Positions 1 to 12,501 are shown, counted from the first letter of the stretch. The stretch is 64,000 nt of DNA from Zychaea mexicana (GCF_025766255.1 NW_026516705.1:248001-312000), one strand, 5' to 3'. Program-made: numbers and translations. Notes: a model not told the origin generated them from the sequence alone.

Positions 1-1077
1 GTGTATGCCTTGGGCAGGGTAAGTTTGGTCTTTTCATAGTAATTGCAATATGCTTGTCAAACACAATAACTGTCCAAATAAAGCTGTCCAGCTACAATTT
101 TGCTCAAATTGAGGCTACTATGCAAGACATCGCAGCCCTCAAGCAGCTGCCCACTTGTTTGGATGTCGGAGAGTTCCTTTGCCTTTTTCCGCCCATGCCC
201 TTTTTTTTCCTATGCCGTTTATCTCTTAATTGCACTTATGTCAATACAAATTTACTGTTTTCATTTCTTTATCTTGTTTGCTGAAGTGTTTGTGTGACCA
301 TCCATCAAACGTGTCAAAACGAATATAAAACTGACCATTTTTTTTCGAGCAATCAAACCATTTTTCTAAATGTTTTCAAGCAATAGTACTGCCACTGTTT
401 TCTTTAAGAAAAGCCACACTGTCACGAGCGGAAACAGGCTGATGTCACTGAATGGCTTCGTTTTTGAAGAAGGGTGAGAAACCAGAACAAGATATGGCAG
501 TCAGCTTGTCAAAAGAAAATATTACTAAGGAAAAGGAATAGACGTGCCAAGAAAATCCAAGGAACGTTGCCTGAAATCATACAGAACTTTCAGGGCGCAG
601 CAGAAATAAACAACTCATCGACGTACAAGGTTACAGTAACTGGTGTATTCAAGGAGCGTATTCTTTTTGAGCACGTACAAGACTGGTTGTCAATCAGCAT
701 ATTAAAGTGCTCCATCACATCGATAGATGCATTAGAAGAAGCTGCAGAGGTACCCGACCGCGTGCAATCGAGGCTGCAGACTTTTAATGCTGCTTCTGCT
801 TAAGTTTCACAAGTGAGCAACTCAGAGACAGTTTGGTCTGAAATTCGTGTGAGACTGCCAGGGCGGGCAGGTTCGTGTAAATGGCCCAAGTAGAGGAGCA
901 AGACGCCAAAGAGAAAAAAACAACAAAGAATCGCGGCAAAGAAGAATAATCGGCGAAGACACAAACGTGATCTTAAAAGAGAACCCTCGACGACGTACCA
1001 CAGAACATGGGACTTGATGATGACGACTTGAATGAAGAGATGGACAGTATTAAACAATATTGAAGATTAAATAAAGT
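1..1077. other. No supported gene; AT-rich stretch with short open frames
   Basis: I recognise no protein here. The longest open frame on the plus strand (474-803) would encode a basic peptide of 109 residues with no motif I know. A second plus frame from about 451 (MASFLKKGEK) stops after some 30 codons. Lysine- and arginine-rich frames between 850 and 1060 lie directly upstream of the helicase remnant and may be further decayed parts of the same mobile element. That link is only positional. Confidence 0.4.
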
Positions 1078-1079
1078 AT

Positions 1080-1740
1080 AAAAGGCTATTCTTGCTCCAA
1101 CAAACGACATTGTTGACCGAATCGACCATGTATGATAGCAACCGAACAATTTCCCGGTACCCACGGCGAATACCTTTTTATGGACTCTGCTGTCGATAAC
1201 CAGAGCCGAAGCGAGGTTCCTGTAGAGTTTTTAAACACAATGACTGTCTCACGTTGGTGTTTTCTTTTCGACAAAGTGATGTGGATGCAATTTCCAACTT
1301 TGTAGGTTTCCCTCACAAAAACCACATCTCAACCCGAATCAACCTGTCAATTTGCAACCTCGATCCTGCGCAAGGTCTGTGCAACAGCACCAAGCTTATA
1401 TGTCGGCAGCTTCACACTCACTTCGTACAGGCAGGGATTGGCAGTGGAGATTATTTAGGCAACATTGTCACAATCCCACGTTCCAGACTGGTCACAGAAG
1501 TGTCTGCCTTGCCTTACCGATTTTCATGGAAACAGATTCCAGTCAAGCTAGCCTTTTGTATGACCATCAACAAGGCCCAAGGGTAATGACTTTAGCATGT
1601 TGGTGTGTACTTGCCACGACCTACCACGCTCAACTATATGTGACCTTCTCACGCGTCAATGATCACCGCAATTTGTGGTATATGACTGATGGGATCGCAA
1701 ACCGAACACCCTATTACCAAAAATGTCGTTTTCTTGAGAT
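1080..1740 (+). pseudogene. Decayed Helitron-type PIF1 helicase, C-terminal part
   Basis: The plus strand carries, in order but in different reading frames, conserved pieces of the C-terminal half of a Helitron/PIF1-family DNA helicase. First comes AILAPTNDIVDRID at about 1088-1130. A segment ending VPVEFLNTMTVS follows, then CNLDPAQGLCNSTKLICRQL near 1350-1410. VKLAFCMTINKAQG near 1540-1586 is the helicase motif ending in a Q-G pair. The last piece, QLYVTFSRVNDHRNLWYM near 1630-1685, is the SRV motif. The frame changes at least three times and stops interrupt it, so no functional enzyme can be made. The Rep and N-terminal helicase parts of an autonomous Helitron are not visible. The order and spacing of motifs fit one old insertion that has lost its 5' portion or diverged beyond recognition. 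Confidence 0.85.
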
Positions 1741-1898
1741 ACTCACAACCACCCATAACACCCACACTACTGTAAGTAATAAATCTTCTCTGTCTTATTT
1801 CTCTACAATACCAATTGTGTATTTCCGTTTCTACTTTGACCACGTAAAAACCGATTCATAAATTTATACTTTACGATGAAGTTTTATTATAGCTTTGT

Positions 1899-1950
1899 CC
1901 TGGGTCGCTACCGGGGGGTTTGGGGGGCTTGCCCCTTCCACCAATAGCCT
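1899..1950 (+). repeat. GC-rich hairpin downstream of the helicase remnant, possible Helitron 3' end
   Basis: A G-rich run (GGGGGGTTTGGGGGG) is followed by CTTGCCCC, so GGGGC-TT-GCCCC can form a short hairpin in otherwise AT-rich DNA, about 170 bp past the last helicase motif. Helitrons end with a short GC-rich hairpin close to a CTRR terminus. No CTRR tetramer sits at the expected distance, so the assignment is tentative. Confidence 0.3.
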
Positions 1951-2792
1951 CAATGTACGCCTACATTGTCATACACACTTTACTATAGGCAAGTAAAAAA
2001 ATAGATAGCATATCTCTTATGCTACACAATCTTTTATCACCGATATAAATGCTTAGAACTGTCTGAGAAGCCCGAAATATAAATAGGCCAATGCAGAATT
2101 TTTCGTTTTGCCGATGATAACTCGTGCTTTTCACTTGTAGCGGATACATCTGCATTATAATTAATTACTGACATGCTGAAAGATCTCAGCACTGATCAGC
2201 AAAACAAGATGTACATACTGCTTTATGCATGGTAGAATAGCTATTGCTCGAGCAGTTTCTTCATTATCATATGTAAGTCGAAAATAATAGAGAAACAAAC
2301 AAACAATTGGAACCCTTATTCTTCTCAATACAGGAAGTATCTGACCAAACACACTGCTATTTTCAGCCACCGCCAAAATTTCAGAGAGCACCACTGTATT
2401 GGACAGATCATGTTCGAGATGGCGGCACTACTTTGACAATAAAATAAAAACTGCATGGTGATTCAATACGATCCGAGTTTTTAACCCCTCACAGTAACGG
2501 GAGCAGCCACTGATTATACGGCCATATGGGATACTCTTAACAAGGGTCACACCTATAATAAGGTTAATAAGTATCGTAGCACCGCATTTTTTTCATGTTC
2601 AAGCTTTGGCTGCAGATGATCCATGACATACATAGTTACATATAAGGTGCATGGATAAGAAACAATCGTTATAAAATACAGTAGAGACACCTGTTCTTTG
2701 TCCACCATAAGGGCTTATACTACAGTACCGCCCAACATCACCAGTATTTTCTTACCGGAATACACACGAAAATCAGCTTAATTGCTTCCATC
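1951..2792. other. Intergenic, no gene recognised
   Basis: Only short open frames occur (up to 77 codons on the minus strand) and none shows a recognisable motif. The last part is presumably the upstream region of the MFS gene that starts at 2793. Confidence 0.5.
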
Positions 2793-5316
2793 ATGAAATC
2801 TAACGACGACAGTGTAAAAAAAAGTGTTTGCAACACAAGTGATGAAAATCACAACGATAATACAGCTCTCGGTTCAGCAAGTAACTCTAAGCAAGATCAA
2901 GAAAAAGTTAAAGGTATAAAAGTTTTTAAACAACCTCAATTGGAACTGTGAAAGGACAAGCAATCATTAGTTTTTGCTTATCATAATTAAAGACAAAATT
3001 CACAGCAGTCTACAGATACATACTACCGAAGATGAAAGAGACCGAGGCGTATTTACTTTGACGATACAAAAGCATGGGGACAACGCCAAAGAAGGCCACA
3101 AAGTCGACAAGTTAAATTCGACTGCATCACCTCACCAAAGTCAAAAATTTTCAAAAACAAGAAAATGGCTCATATATGCCATTGTGATCATATCTCAGAT
3201 TCTGTAAGAGGTCATAATATTAATAGTCATTACCAGAAAGTGTGTTTATCTTTACTGGCTTGTTGTTGTCGGGCATACTAATATTCAACTATATACAAGT
3301 GTTCAAGCAATGGGAAGTATTCTTGTAAGTTAACACTATCACCTTTTTATGTTTGAGTGGCAAGGTACACGAACACAGCGAGTTGAGAAAAAAAAGTATC
3401 TTTGTTAGCTACCTGCGTTACCTGCAATACAAAAGGATCTGAAAACGACAGAAACCATTGCGAACATCACAGGTATTGCAGATGTATACATACGGCTCGT
3501 CGTCTTTCTTGATTTGTATTCCTAAAACTCAATGATTGATAGTGTCATTTCAATCTTTAACGACTGGCTTGCTGGTAAGTCTTCTTTTCATTTGTCTTTC
3601 GAGATTTTTCTTTTTGTTTTAACATGCTAATGATAACGTTTTCCATTACTTCAATCCTATCGGTAATCTATAGTCTGCTGTGTGGGCATCATATGCAGAT
3701 TATTATGGTATGTTTTACCAACAACTTCTACAAACATTGTTACTGACAGCAATTTTTCTTAAGGACGCAGACCTGTGTTCACTGTGTCTAACATCTTTTT
3801 GATTATCGGAAACATTGGTTCAGCACTATCTATCAATATTGGGATGTTAATTGGTTTTCGCGTTACGATGGCTATCGGTTCCGCTGCTGTATGTTGCTGT
3901 TCGTCTGTTATATTGAGAAGTGATGTACATATCATGGCGTTTACTCAAAAGTTGTGTAATTGTATAGAGCAATGCGCTGGGTGCTGGTATAATCATTGAT
4001 GTTTTTGAAGACCACGAAAAGGGCAAAGCACTCTCCTGGTATGCTTCTGTTATTTCGTATTGTGCAGCCATTGCGTAAGTGTTTTATTGTGTACTAGTCA
4101 GTTGTAGGCCATATATGCTAATAGATAAAAATACTATCTGTAATGTGTAGCCCTTTACTTGGCGGTGCAATGGCACAGTACCTTGGTTGGCGAAGCATTT
4201 TTTGGCTTTTTGTAACAAGCTACGGATTATTGGGTCTTACTATCCTTATCTTTCTCCCCGAAACCAACCACTACGCCCTTCAAAAACAAATCGAGGATGC
4301 TGTCGACGCAGAGATTTCCAGCAGCAGCAAGAAAAAATCATGGGCAAAAATGATCAATCCATTCTCTTCATTGAAACTGCTCAGATTCCCAAATATGCTA
4401 CTCTGCTGTCTATACTTGGGAGTTATGTATGTATTGTTTGTAGACCATATGAGTATCGGTGCCATGCAGAAAAATATAGTTGAAAGCAATCACTAATTCA
4501 TCTTACTTGCTGGTTGGTTAATAGGGGCTTCGGTACCAATGCACTTAGCATTTCTTTCACATGGGCGTACAGCACCCAGTATCACTTTTCATCGACAATG
4601 GTTGGACTATTTTATCTTGCTGGAATAGCAGGAAATACAGCAGGTACATACTTGGGCGGTCTAATGTCAGACCGTATCTACATGCGTCGAGTCGGCAAGG
4701 CAAAGGAAGAGGATAAGCAAGTCTATCCAGAAATGAGGTTGAGTCAATCTATATTATTTGTGGCAGCTTTTTCAATGGCTACCTTATTTTCCGCGTATGG
4801 ATGGTGTATTCAAAAGGATGTGCACTTTTCGGCAGGAATTGTCTGTCAAGGTCTTGGTAAGAGCTATTGCGGTTCGGATTAAACGCTTAGGCACTTGTAT
4901 ATGCTGAAAATGTTATTATTATGTATTTCCGAATGATCGCAATCAGTTTTATTTGGACCTTCTCTGGCAACATCGTTGCTGAATGTATATGCTGTACAAT
5001 CCTTTCCAAAACACGGCTCTTCCGCTCAAGGTACGTAGTATCACTACTCGTAACTTATTCTTGACCGGAGTAGCAGACGAATCTAAAAGCAACATCTTAA
5101 CTAACTGTATGTCATTGTGACACAGCATGCATTCAGACGATTAAATGCATTCTGCTTGCTGCAGGGAGGATGGGCGTTATTCCTCTGCAAAACCTTCTTG
5201 GCTTTGGCGTTCTTTTCACCATTATTGGGGGTGTGCTACTTACGACAAGCCCATTTGTTACCTATGTTAACCGTAACCGTGAAACATGGAAAATAATGCG
5301 GGAATCAGCACGATAG
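2793..5316 (+). CDS. QDR-like MFS drug:H+ antiporter, intron-rich
   Basis: A major facilitator of the DHA1 (12-helix) type, closest in motif style to fungal QDR/TPO transporters; such proteins export drugs, polyamines or organic ions at the plasma membrane. Phase-consistent exons are 2793-2913, 2993-3203, 3237-3324 and one from 3409. They give a hydrophilic N-terminus, helix 1 (KWLIYAIVIISQI) and LPALPAIQKDLKTTET. Later exons give WASYADYY joined to GRRPVFTVSNIF (3765-3889), ALGAGIIIDVFEDHEKGKAL (about 3970-4075), PLLGGAMAQYLGWRSIFW (from about 4151), FGTNALSIS to the central loop (4526-4856), VLFGPSLATSLLNVYAVQSF (about 4949-5032), and a last exon 5127-5316 ending in TAG. I could not place the exon covering the end of helix 2 (about 3470-3690) with certainty. 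A small lesion there would make this a pseudogene. A decayed relative lies at 27.1-27.65 kb. Confidence 0.72.
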
Positions 5317-6199
5317 TGCCTATGTAATGCTCCTCTCTCGTCGTGCCTACCTGCTACATGTGCTATAGTACGTAACGAATAAAGTTTTCAAAATCAGAAA
5401 TAAAGTAAAGGTAGACACCCAGATGAAACTGTCCTCAGTTCACATGAGATAAGAGGAAGCTATCTTTTCAAATTTGTAAGCACCGTAATAGTAGCAGGCA
5501 CTTGGATTGTACCCATAGCGAATAGCGAAATAGGTGAATTTGCGATTTTCACTCGCAAATTGGATTTTTCTAAAATGCATCTGGCAACAACAGTAATCGA
5601 GCCATGCTGTGTGATACAATGCATTGTTTGCAGCTCATGTACATAGAAAACAATGCATGGTGTTCCCATTTTGCGAGTTTTATTTTTCTTATAAAAAAGC
5701 CCATGCATCCTACTACCTGCATATATATAAAATACCATGAAAAGGATCAAATGCATCGATATCTTATTACCTGTCCTTTCTAAACACTGCATGAGTTCAG
5801 ACTCACTGCCTTTTATATTTCGTCACTCAGTGGTGTATGGAACCCACGGAATGGTTGCTAGCCCGTAAATGTTATTTCATATTCTGCTGCTATCAACGAT
5901 TATGATACGTCAAGGATGTATCATAACCGCCAGCGACAAATTATGATACACTATCATATCATAGTTGAGAATTTATGATTTATTATTATTGATAAGGAAG
6001 ACTAGTTGACCTGCGCCCTGAGCATGTAATCGCTTCCTTACGGAGCTAAATTGTTAAAGGGTACATAAAACGGTGAATATGGTGCCATCACTGAAGAAAT
6101 TTCTACAGTAGTGGGGAAAAATTGTGGCCAGAGAAGAGACGGGGATGTGTACATGACAAACAAAAAGAAAGATGGAAAGAGAAAGAAACACATGTGAGC
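5317..6199. other. Intergenic; clustered TATCAT/ATGATA motifs
   Basis: No gene recognised. Around 5897-5965 the sequence repeats TGATAC, GTATCA, ATGATA and TATCAT on both strands, giving several short inverted repeats. An open minus-strand frame at 5460-5792 has no recognisable motif. Confidence 0.4.
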
Positions 6200-6763
6200 T
6201 TATGGATACGAATACGGCGCACTGAAAATTCTCAACCGTTGTTTTGAGAAGAAGCTGATGGTAGATGATTCGCTTTGGAGTACACATTCAGTGGGGTGCT
6301 GGCTCGTCCCCAAGGTGTAGTCGGCGACAGGATGGCTTAGGCTGTAAATTTTACGAGGCACTCGCATAAGTGCTGGCCAACAAGTTTGCGATTTACCTTT
6401 GGCGAGAGCTGCATCCGATCGTAGCAGTTGATTAAAATGCAGCCAAAGACGTGTGTATCTAACTGATGTTTCCAATATGATGCCAAACGCCGTGAGAAGC
6501 TCTATTAGTAGTGGTTTATAAGAAACGGACAGTCGCTGCAGTGCTCGCGCTTCGCTTGTTGAGTGCCACAACGACAATCTTGGAGGGGATGCGAGGGAAA
6601 TTAATGCAACTGACATTTCAGCTACCGGTGCCTTGCGTGAGAGTACGTTGCCAGGTAGATGACAGGATCGATCACTCTCGGTTGGGCCAAAGACATCTGA
6701 CCGTCTTGAATTTGGTGCGCCGTGCATGGTAAGCGCATATAAGACGTAAATATGATCAACCAT
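6200..6763 (-). other. Open frame of 187 codons, unrecognised
   Basis: This is the longest uninterrupted frame in the gene-poor 5.3-12.5 kb interval. Its product would be mixed in composition, with no signal peptide, membrane segment, repeat or catalytic motif that I recognise. No splice-linked continuation is visible. It may be a remnant of a mobile element, because the flanks hold repeats and the codon choice is unlike that of the highly expressed genes here, or simply a chance frame. Confidence 0.2.
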
Positions 6764-7139
6764 CAGCGACCATCATGTATTCCATGAGGAAGGCGAAGAT
6801 TGCATTTGATATTTCATTCTTCTAGCAGTTTTATAGCTTTTTTGCAAGATATTGTACCAAAAACTGAGAATGTTTCTTTAGTTTGTAGTCTTCCTCTCGT
6901 ATTTAGCAGGTTGGTAGGGTTGGCTATTGGCAGTGCAGTGTTGCGTTTTTTGCATATGCGAGGAATACCGGCTTCCAGAATATAGCTAGAAGGACAGCTA
7001 ATAAAAACTATACGTCCACTACGCCGACTCGTTGCCTTTCCCCCACCCTGTCTTGTCCGCCTTTTTATTTTTCTTTGTCGTTCATTGTCACTCTTTCTGT
7101 ATCTAGGATAGAAAGTACCCGGCTACTAACAGTTCCTTT

Positions 7140-7200
7140 TTTACTCTTAGCTGGGGCACCCCGAAAGCCCCTGGATGGTCCCCCCGTGAGAGTGAGCAAC
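7140..7200 (-). repeat. Second GC-rich hairpin, resembling the one near 1.9 kb
   Basis: Read on the minus strand, a G-rich block leads into GGGGCTTTCGGGGTGCCCC, where GGGG-TG-CCCC can form a hairpin, followed by AGCTAAG (a CTRR-like tetramer, CTAA). Its architecture resembles the G-run plus CCCC hairpin next to the helicase remnant. It could mark the 3' end of a non-autonomous Helitron on this strand. Confidence 0.25.
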
Positions 7201-7759
7201 CACATACGCGTGTGTGTGAAAAACCATATTTCTCCCCAATAAGCCCGTGGGGGCAAGATTTCAACAATTTAAGTCCTAATGACGTGTGTTTTCTTTGAAA
7301 TCGCTGCCAATACTCTTTTCAGTTTAGGTGCATCGGCCATCACAGATGTAACCTCTTTTTATGCGAGGTTCTTTTCACAATGTCAACCATTCCCGGCACC
7401 TGCCATCTACTTTTTCTCTGGGATCTTGTTGCTGAGACCCTGCAAACCCTGTCTGTGCACGTATCTTCCGGCGGCGACACCGTCGGGACACGCCCTGCAT
7501 GATACCGGTGAAACATATTTCGGAGGACAATCAATACACGCGGACCACATACGCCTTCTTCTTGACAGCTTGACCGTATCTCTTCAACACCTCTTCTTCA
7601 CATGGTTTCTTCCCTGCCATTTTACTTTCCCACATGCTAATTTATTGACGAATCACAAGTCACGTGACGTGTTTTTTTTAAGCGGCGGATGGATCCAAAA
7701 ATCATAAATACGCCCATATTTTTCAGGCCATTTCCTTTTTTCTCTTCCTTCACTTTTCT

Positions 7760-7900
7760 TTTTCCTTCACTCCCTTGGATCCTCCTGGTCTTTCTCTTGG
7801 CTCCTCCCTTGGTTCTGGTTTTCCCCTGGCTCTGGTCTTCCCCTCGCTCTGGCTCTTCCCTTGGCTCTTCCCTTGGTCCTGGTCTCAGCCTTTTTCTCGT
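7760..7900 (+). repeat. Degenerate pyrimidine-rich tandem repeat
   Basis: Variants of CTTCCCTTGGCTCTTCC recur without a constant period. All six frames through it are low-complexity (for example runs of Ser-Leu-Gly on plus and Arg-Gly-Lys-Pro on minus). I see no support for a protein. Confidence 0.5.
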
Positions 7901-8133
7901 GGTCCCCCTGGCTGCCTACAACCGGTCCCTGCTTTGGGCTGTCTAGTCTGGCGTTCAACGGTGTTGGCCACAACCGGTCTTCAGGCGAGACCAGAGGACG
8001 GAGAAATCCTTTTCGGTTTTTCGCCATAGAAATATGGTAGTGTCCTTTCAGTTGGATGCCTTGTCTGCTGGTCTGGTCTGGTCTGCCATGGTGGGGTTCG
8101 CAATGAGGAGCCAGGTGCCACTGTAGATCGCGT

Positions 8134-8278
8134 TCGACGCTCGGCAATCGACTCTCGGCATTCGACTCTCAACAATCGACGCTCGGCAATCGACTCTCGG
8201 CATTCGACTCTCAACAATCAACTCTCTGGCATTCGACTCTCGGCATTCGACTCTAGGCAATCGACACTCGGCAATCAG
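8134..8278 (+). repeat. 14-bp minisatellite, about ten copies
   Basis: A 14-bp unit close to CTCTCGGCATTCGA repeats about ten times in near-perfect register. The variants are CTCGGCAATCGA, CTCTCAACAATCGA and CTCTAGGCAATCGA, which alternate so that a two- or three-unit higher-order pattern (GGCAATCGA, GGCATTCGA, AACAATCGA) appears twice. More diverged copies continue to about 8345. One copy has a single-base insertion. Because 14 is not a multiple of 3, the open frames that cross it are artefacts of repetition. Confidence 0.85.
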
Positions 8279-8387
8279 CTCCCAGCTTCAGTGTTCGGCT
8301 CCCAGCATCCGAGTATCCAGTAAGCAGCTCCTCCAGCATTCGACAACAGCAGCAATTTTTTTTTTTTTTGGGTGTTTCGAGAGTCAA

Positions 8388-8525
8388 TTCTTTCCCCTAC
8401 CCCCACCCCTTCCCTTTCCTCTTCCCTTCCGTCTACCCTTCCATCTTCCTTCCGTCCTTCCCTCCCTTCCTTCCCTTCCGTCTACCCTTCCATCTTCCTT
8501 CCGTCCTTCCCTTCCCCCTTCCCCA
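8388..8525 (+). repeat. Polypyrimidine tract with an internal duplication
   Basis: An almost pure C/T tract in which a segment of about 50 bp (containing CCTTCCGTCTACCCTTCC and CATCTTCCTTCCGTCC) occurs twice in tandem. Confidence 0.75.
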
Positions 8526-8639
8526 CTCACAGGCAATCCACAACCGATTGCTTGCACTTGACTCTCGAAACGTAGCGTACGTCATGGTTCCCACTCGTTT
8601 GTACCATGATGGCTGGGTTTGTGGTTGATTGACCCAGCC

Positions 8640-11600
8640 AAATGATTGGGAGACTGGGACTCCCAGGCCGAGGCATTGGTGGCTTTCTTTTCCTCCCCCT
8701 TTTACATACTTCTTCTGTTTCTTCTTGCTTTCTTCATGCTTTTTGTATAGCCTGCAGGTTGTGCGAACTGCTTGTTGAGGTCACTTTGTAAAATCGCGTT
8801 CTTATTATTTGTCTTTATTGTCCACTGATTGTGTTCTTTTAATAAAATTTGTACTCTTCGATTATTCATATTCATAACGATAACTTTTGTTTTTTAAAAA
8901 ATGTTTTTTACAATGAATAAAAACCTGCTCATTTACTTTATGCCCTGCTCAAACTTATCTGCGTACTTTTCCTATTAGAAGGATTTAAGAGCTGTTACAT
9001 CTTGCAATTGGCATTGACCGTGTCTAAACATCCTCGCCTGTTTGACAGTTAGGAGAATACATGTTTTGGCGCGCGATGACGCTGTTCTTATTTAAAGCTA
9101 CGCTGTCAAAATGGCTTACATTAGATTCGCGATACGTTTCTGTTGGAATGACTTGATCGAGTTCAAGATTTCGTCTTTTCTTTTTCGCATATATAACCCG
9201 GGCAACAGTTTGACACAAGCCTGATGCACGGACCATGAACTACAATTGGCATACCGGTTTTCGGGAGTAGACACACAGAAAGAAATTTTGCAGTCTATCA
9301 TAACAACTTTTGAACTTTAAAACAAAATCCTTCCAGATACCCTGACTCTGTTGAACACACGTTAATTTTAGGCAGCAAAACGCAGAACAACGCCAATAGG
9401 ACTATTAACTATACTTCTTTGATATTCACGAGCCTATCATACATCTGCACGCATTGCTTGTGGCACAGAAAACCAGTAAAACTTCAGTTAGAACGCGCTC
9501 AATATGTACAAACTATGCTGTGATTTAAAACAAATATGCTACATAAGCAACCGTTTAAAGCGATGTACTTTATGTATTTGAATCAGCTACTATACATGTG
9601 AACTCTTTGGTTCTTGTATATAAGCGGAACATAAGCGAAAAGGGAATAGCTGGACTGCCATTGGGTGTAATGTATTAGTATCTGGTGATCCAATACTGTG
9701 TAACGGGTGGTTGTACCCTAATGGCTCGAGATTCGATGCGAATTGAGTGATAGGATTAAAAATCGAAAGATCACATCCATCCATCACTATGATAGCCGTC
9801 AAAGTAGCTGGCAACATTGTCGCATCGCTTCGATAGTTCCCCAAGCAAATCAGAGTATCGTTTTTTCATCATAGATGGAATCCCCTACCGGCATCACCGT
9901 CGGAATTATTGTATGAAAGGTAAGATTGAATAAACCGCCAGAGGATGAAATTAAAGCTGCCATGGTAAGACTGTTTATACAACCATCAATGCCGATATTC
10001 AAACTGGATATTTTGTTCCCAGTCCATAGCACCTGCACCTAGCACGACGAAGAATGACTGCGAGCTTTCGTTCGCGCCAGCTAAAAATAATAATAATAAT
10101 AATTGTACATAGGCAACAGCTCGCTACACAAGTAGGCTTTGAAATCTTCTAAAAAGGTGGAAATGCTGCTGTAAGCCACATTCTGAGATTCCCTTTGCTT
10201 TTTCTTCTCTCTACCGCATACTGCTAAAGAACAAGAAATGCATTTTAGGACGCAGCTATTGCAGTTTGTAAATAATTTTCAGGCTCGCATAATTTGTTGA
10301 GAAACATATATTACGCCTGTATTGTATTTCTATACTAATTGAGCATAATTAAAGCCGCTGTATTGAGTGTATAAAAAAGAAGAGCTTTCCACTTTCTAAT
10401 GCAAAGTTTTACTGATAAGAATACAGAGCCTTCATCGCGGGGTATCGGTGGCGATGTATTTTGCTTGTTTTATGATGCCAAAAGTCAAAAGGTCACCCGG
10501 CCTGAATGGCTCTGGCAGGTAGGGAAAAGTTGATGCACGTTGTAGCGCAGTAATATCATTCAACAACAATGTTGGCGATTGTTTTGCCCAAACGCTGTAA
10601 CTATCAAGCACTTTGGGTCAGCGAACCTGAACTGGCTGACATTTTGTGCCTCGGATTTAACTTTGAAGACAGTTAAACACTTCCCATTAATGGACTACCT
10701 TGTGCTACACAATGATTGTGAAAATAGACTTTAAGCATTGAATACGCAGAAAAAACATCGGCAGTTTCTTCTCAACCTTCAGTTGTGGTAGCCCTCACTT
10801 GTCACTATTATCCTCCTCCCTCATTTATACCGCAGAGAAGCGACCAGTTACGCAACGTCATAAATTTTTGACTAAAAATATACGCATTCAAATATATACC
10901 AGAATACTGATCCGAATGACACGGAAAGCTCGAGGAAGGACCGCTACTGTCTCTTTTTAAATTACTTTCCCTTCTTCCATACAACTCCGAGGATGCTGTG
11001 CTTTCCTTTTTAGGGATGTACAGTATGGGAACGTATTTTCTACGACGATAACTTTCTTTTTTTTCCCACTGAATGGCGTGTCAACGTAGTAAAGGGTTGA
11101 ATTCGAAGGCGGCAGTAGTCAGGGATACACAATTCTCTACGTCGTTCAGGCACCAAACAATAAGGACGGAAGGGTGGCTCGCTCGGCCGTGTCTGCGTGA
11201 GTCCTAAGGAGAGCAACAAAATATGTTACCCTCGGGACACTCACCCCTTCCCTTTCTTTACTCTACCCTTTTCCCGAATACATAGGCGAGAGAGAAAGAG
11301 CCTTCTTTGTTTGAATGCAAAGACACTGAAACATACACGTATATGATCACAGCAGTCTGAAAGTGTCGCTCTTATTGTCAGTTGTGTAAAGAAAGCTCCA
11401 GAACCTGATAAAAAACCCATGCGGCAGGCAGCTAAAGAGCGATTAACGACATTTTATTTAATAGTGAGTTTAATCGGTAAATCGGTGCTCAGCACACACC
11501 TACACCGCAATAACAAGCATTTAATAACTCTAGAGAATAAAGAAACGAACTGCAGATTCTTTTATTAACCACGAGTAAGTTGAGCTATAAAACGTATGTC

Positions 11601-12501
11601 TGCAACTACTGCGTGGAGTGTGTGAGGGTGTTCTGTACAGTACCTAAAAAGAGGTATACGTTGATTCCCAAATCGTTCCACGCCAATGCTCTTTTATATG
11701 CTTTGTGGATGGAAACTCCTCTTGTTTTGCTATTACGAATCCATAATTGATATACATCACAAGGGTGCAGTGATACCGCCAGCACGATCTTTGCCAAGGG
11801 CGATTCACGCTCGAACTTGCGGTCGGCGTTATATAAATATCACGTTGCTGATGAGATCATTGAGTCTATTTATTTGAAACTTATGAAGACTCGATGATAA
11901 AAGCAAAATGATATCCCTTTACATATAACATTCTGCGATGATTTTCGGGTCGATTTGGCTCGAATTTCACAACAAGACGGCACAGGTGCAATCCACCCTG
12001 CTTTGAAAAAAGACCTTCTGACCTCGTCTGATGGTGTTTCAAGGAAAACTTCAACGGCAAAAGTTACGAATCCTGTTATCTTAGCTCAGGAAGTTGTCTT
12101 ACTGCTATTTGTACATTGCTTTACATATATGTAGGCTGCTTGTTAAAAAGACATTATTCTGCGGCTTCCATTATTGTTATGTTAAAATCCGTTGCTGGCG
12201 GTGCTGAATTTTATATTGATACACAACATGTTAGAGTTATCATGCGTATTCGTAGTAGTGAGTCTGTAAAATTTAAAGCCATATAATATATGTGATATTT
12301 AACCTTCTCATACATGAAGAACAAGAACTTAAAAGAGAAACCGTTTTCAAGGCGTTTGCTAAGGTTATGGTTTCCAACCAAATTTATAATCAGAGGAAGA
12401 TGAAGGAAACACAAAGAAACAATAAGGACAGCGCTTTACCCCGCTATGGAACCTTTTTTTTTAGTTTCCCGAAACTACACAGGCTTTTTCTCGACCAAAC
12501 C
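8640..12501. other. Long AT-rich region without a supported gene
   Basis: About 3.9 kb with only short frames. Two adjacent minus-strand frames at 9590-9844 and 9850-10038 have a hydrophobic, protein-like composition (for example TMAALISSSGGLFNLTFHTI). They could be pieces of a broken or spliced gene, but I cannot name a family. A minus-strand frame at 11606-11797 is likewise unidentified. I saw no RNA gene. Confidence 0.4.

Noticed and set aside
7689..8260. Proline/serine-rich and RVECRES-repeat proteins
   Set aside because: All frames arise from pyrimidine-rich repeats and a 14-bp minisatellite. The repeat length is not a multiple of three and the frames contradict each other.
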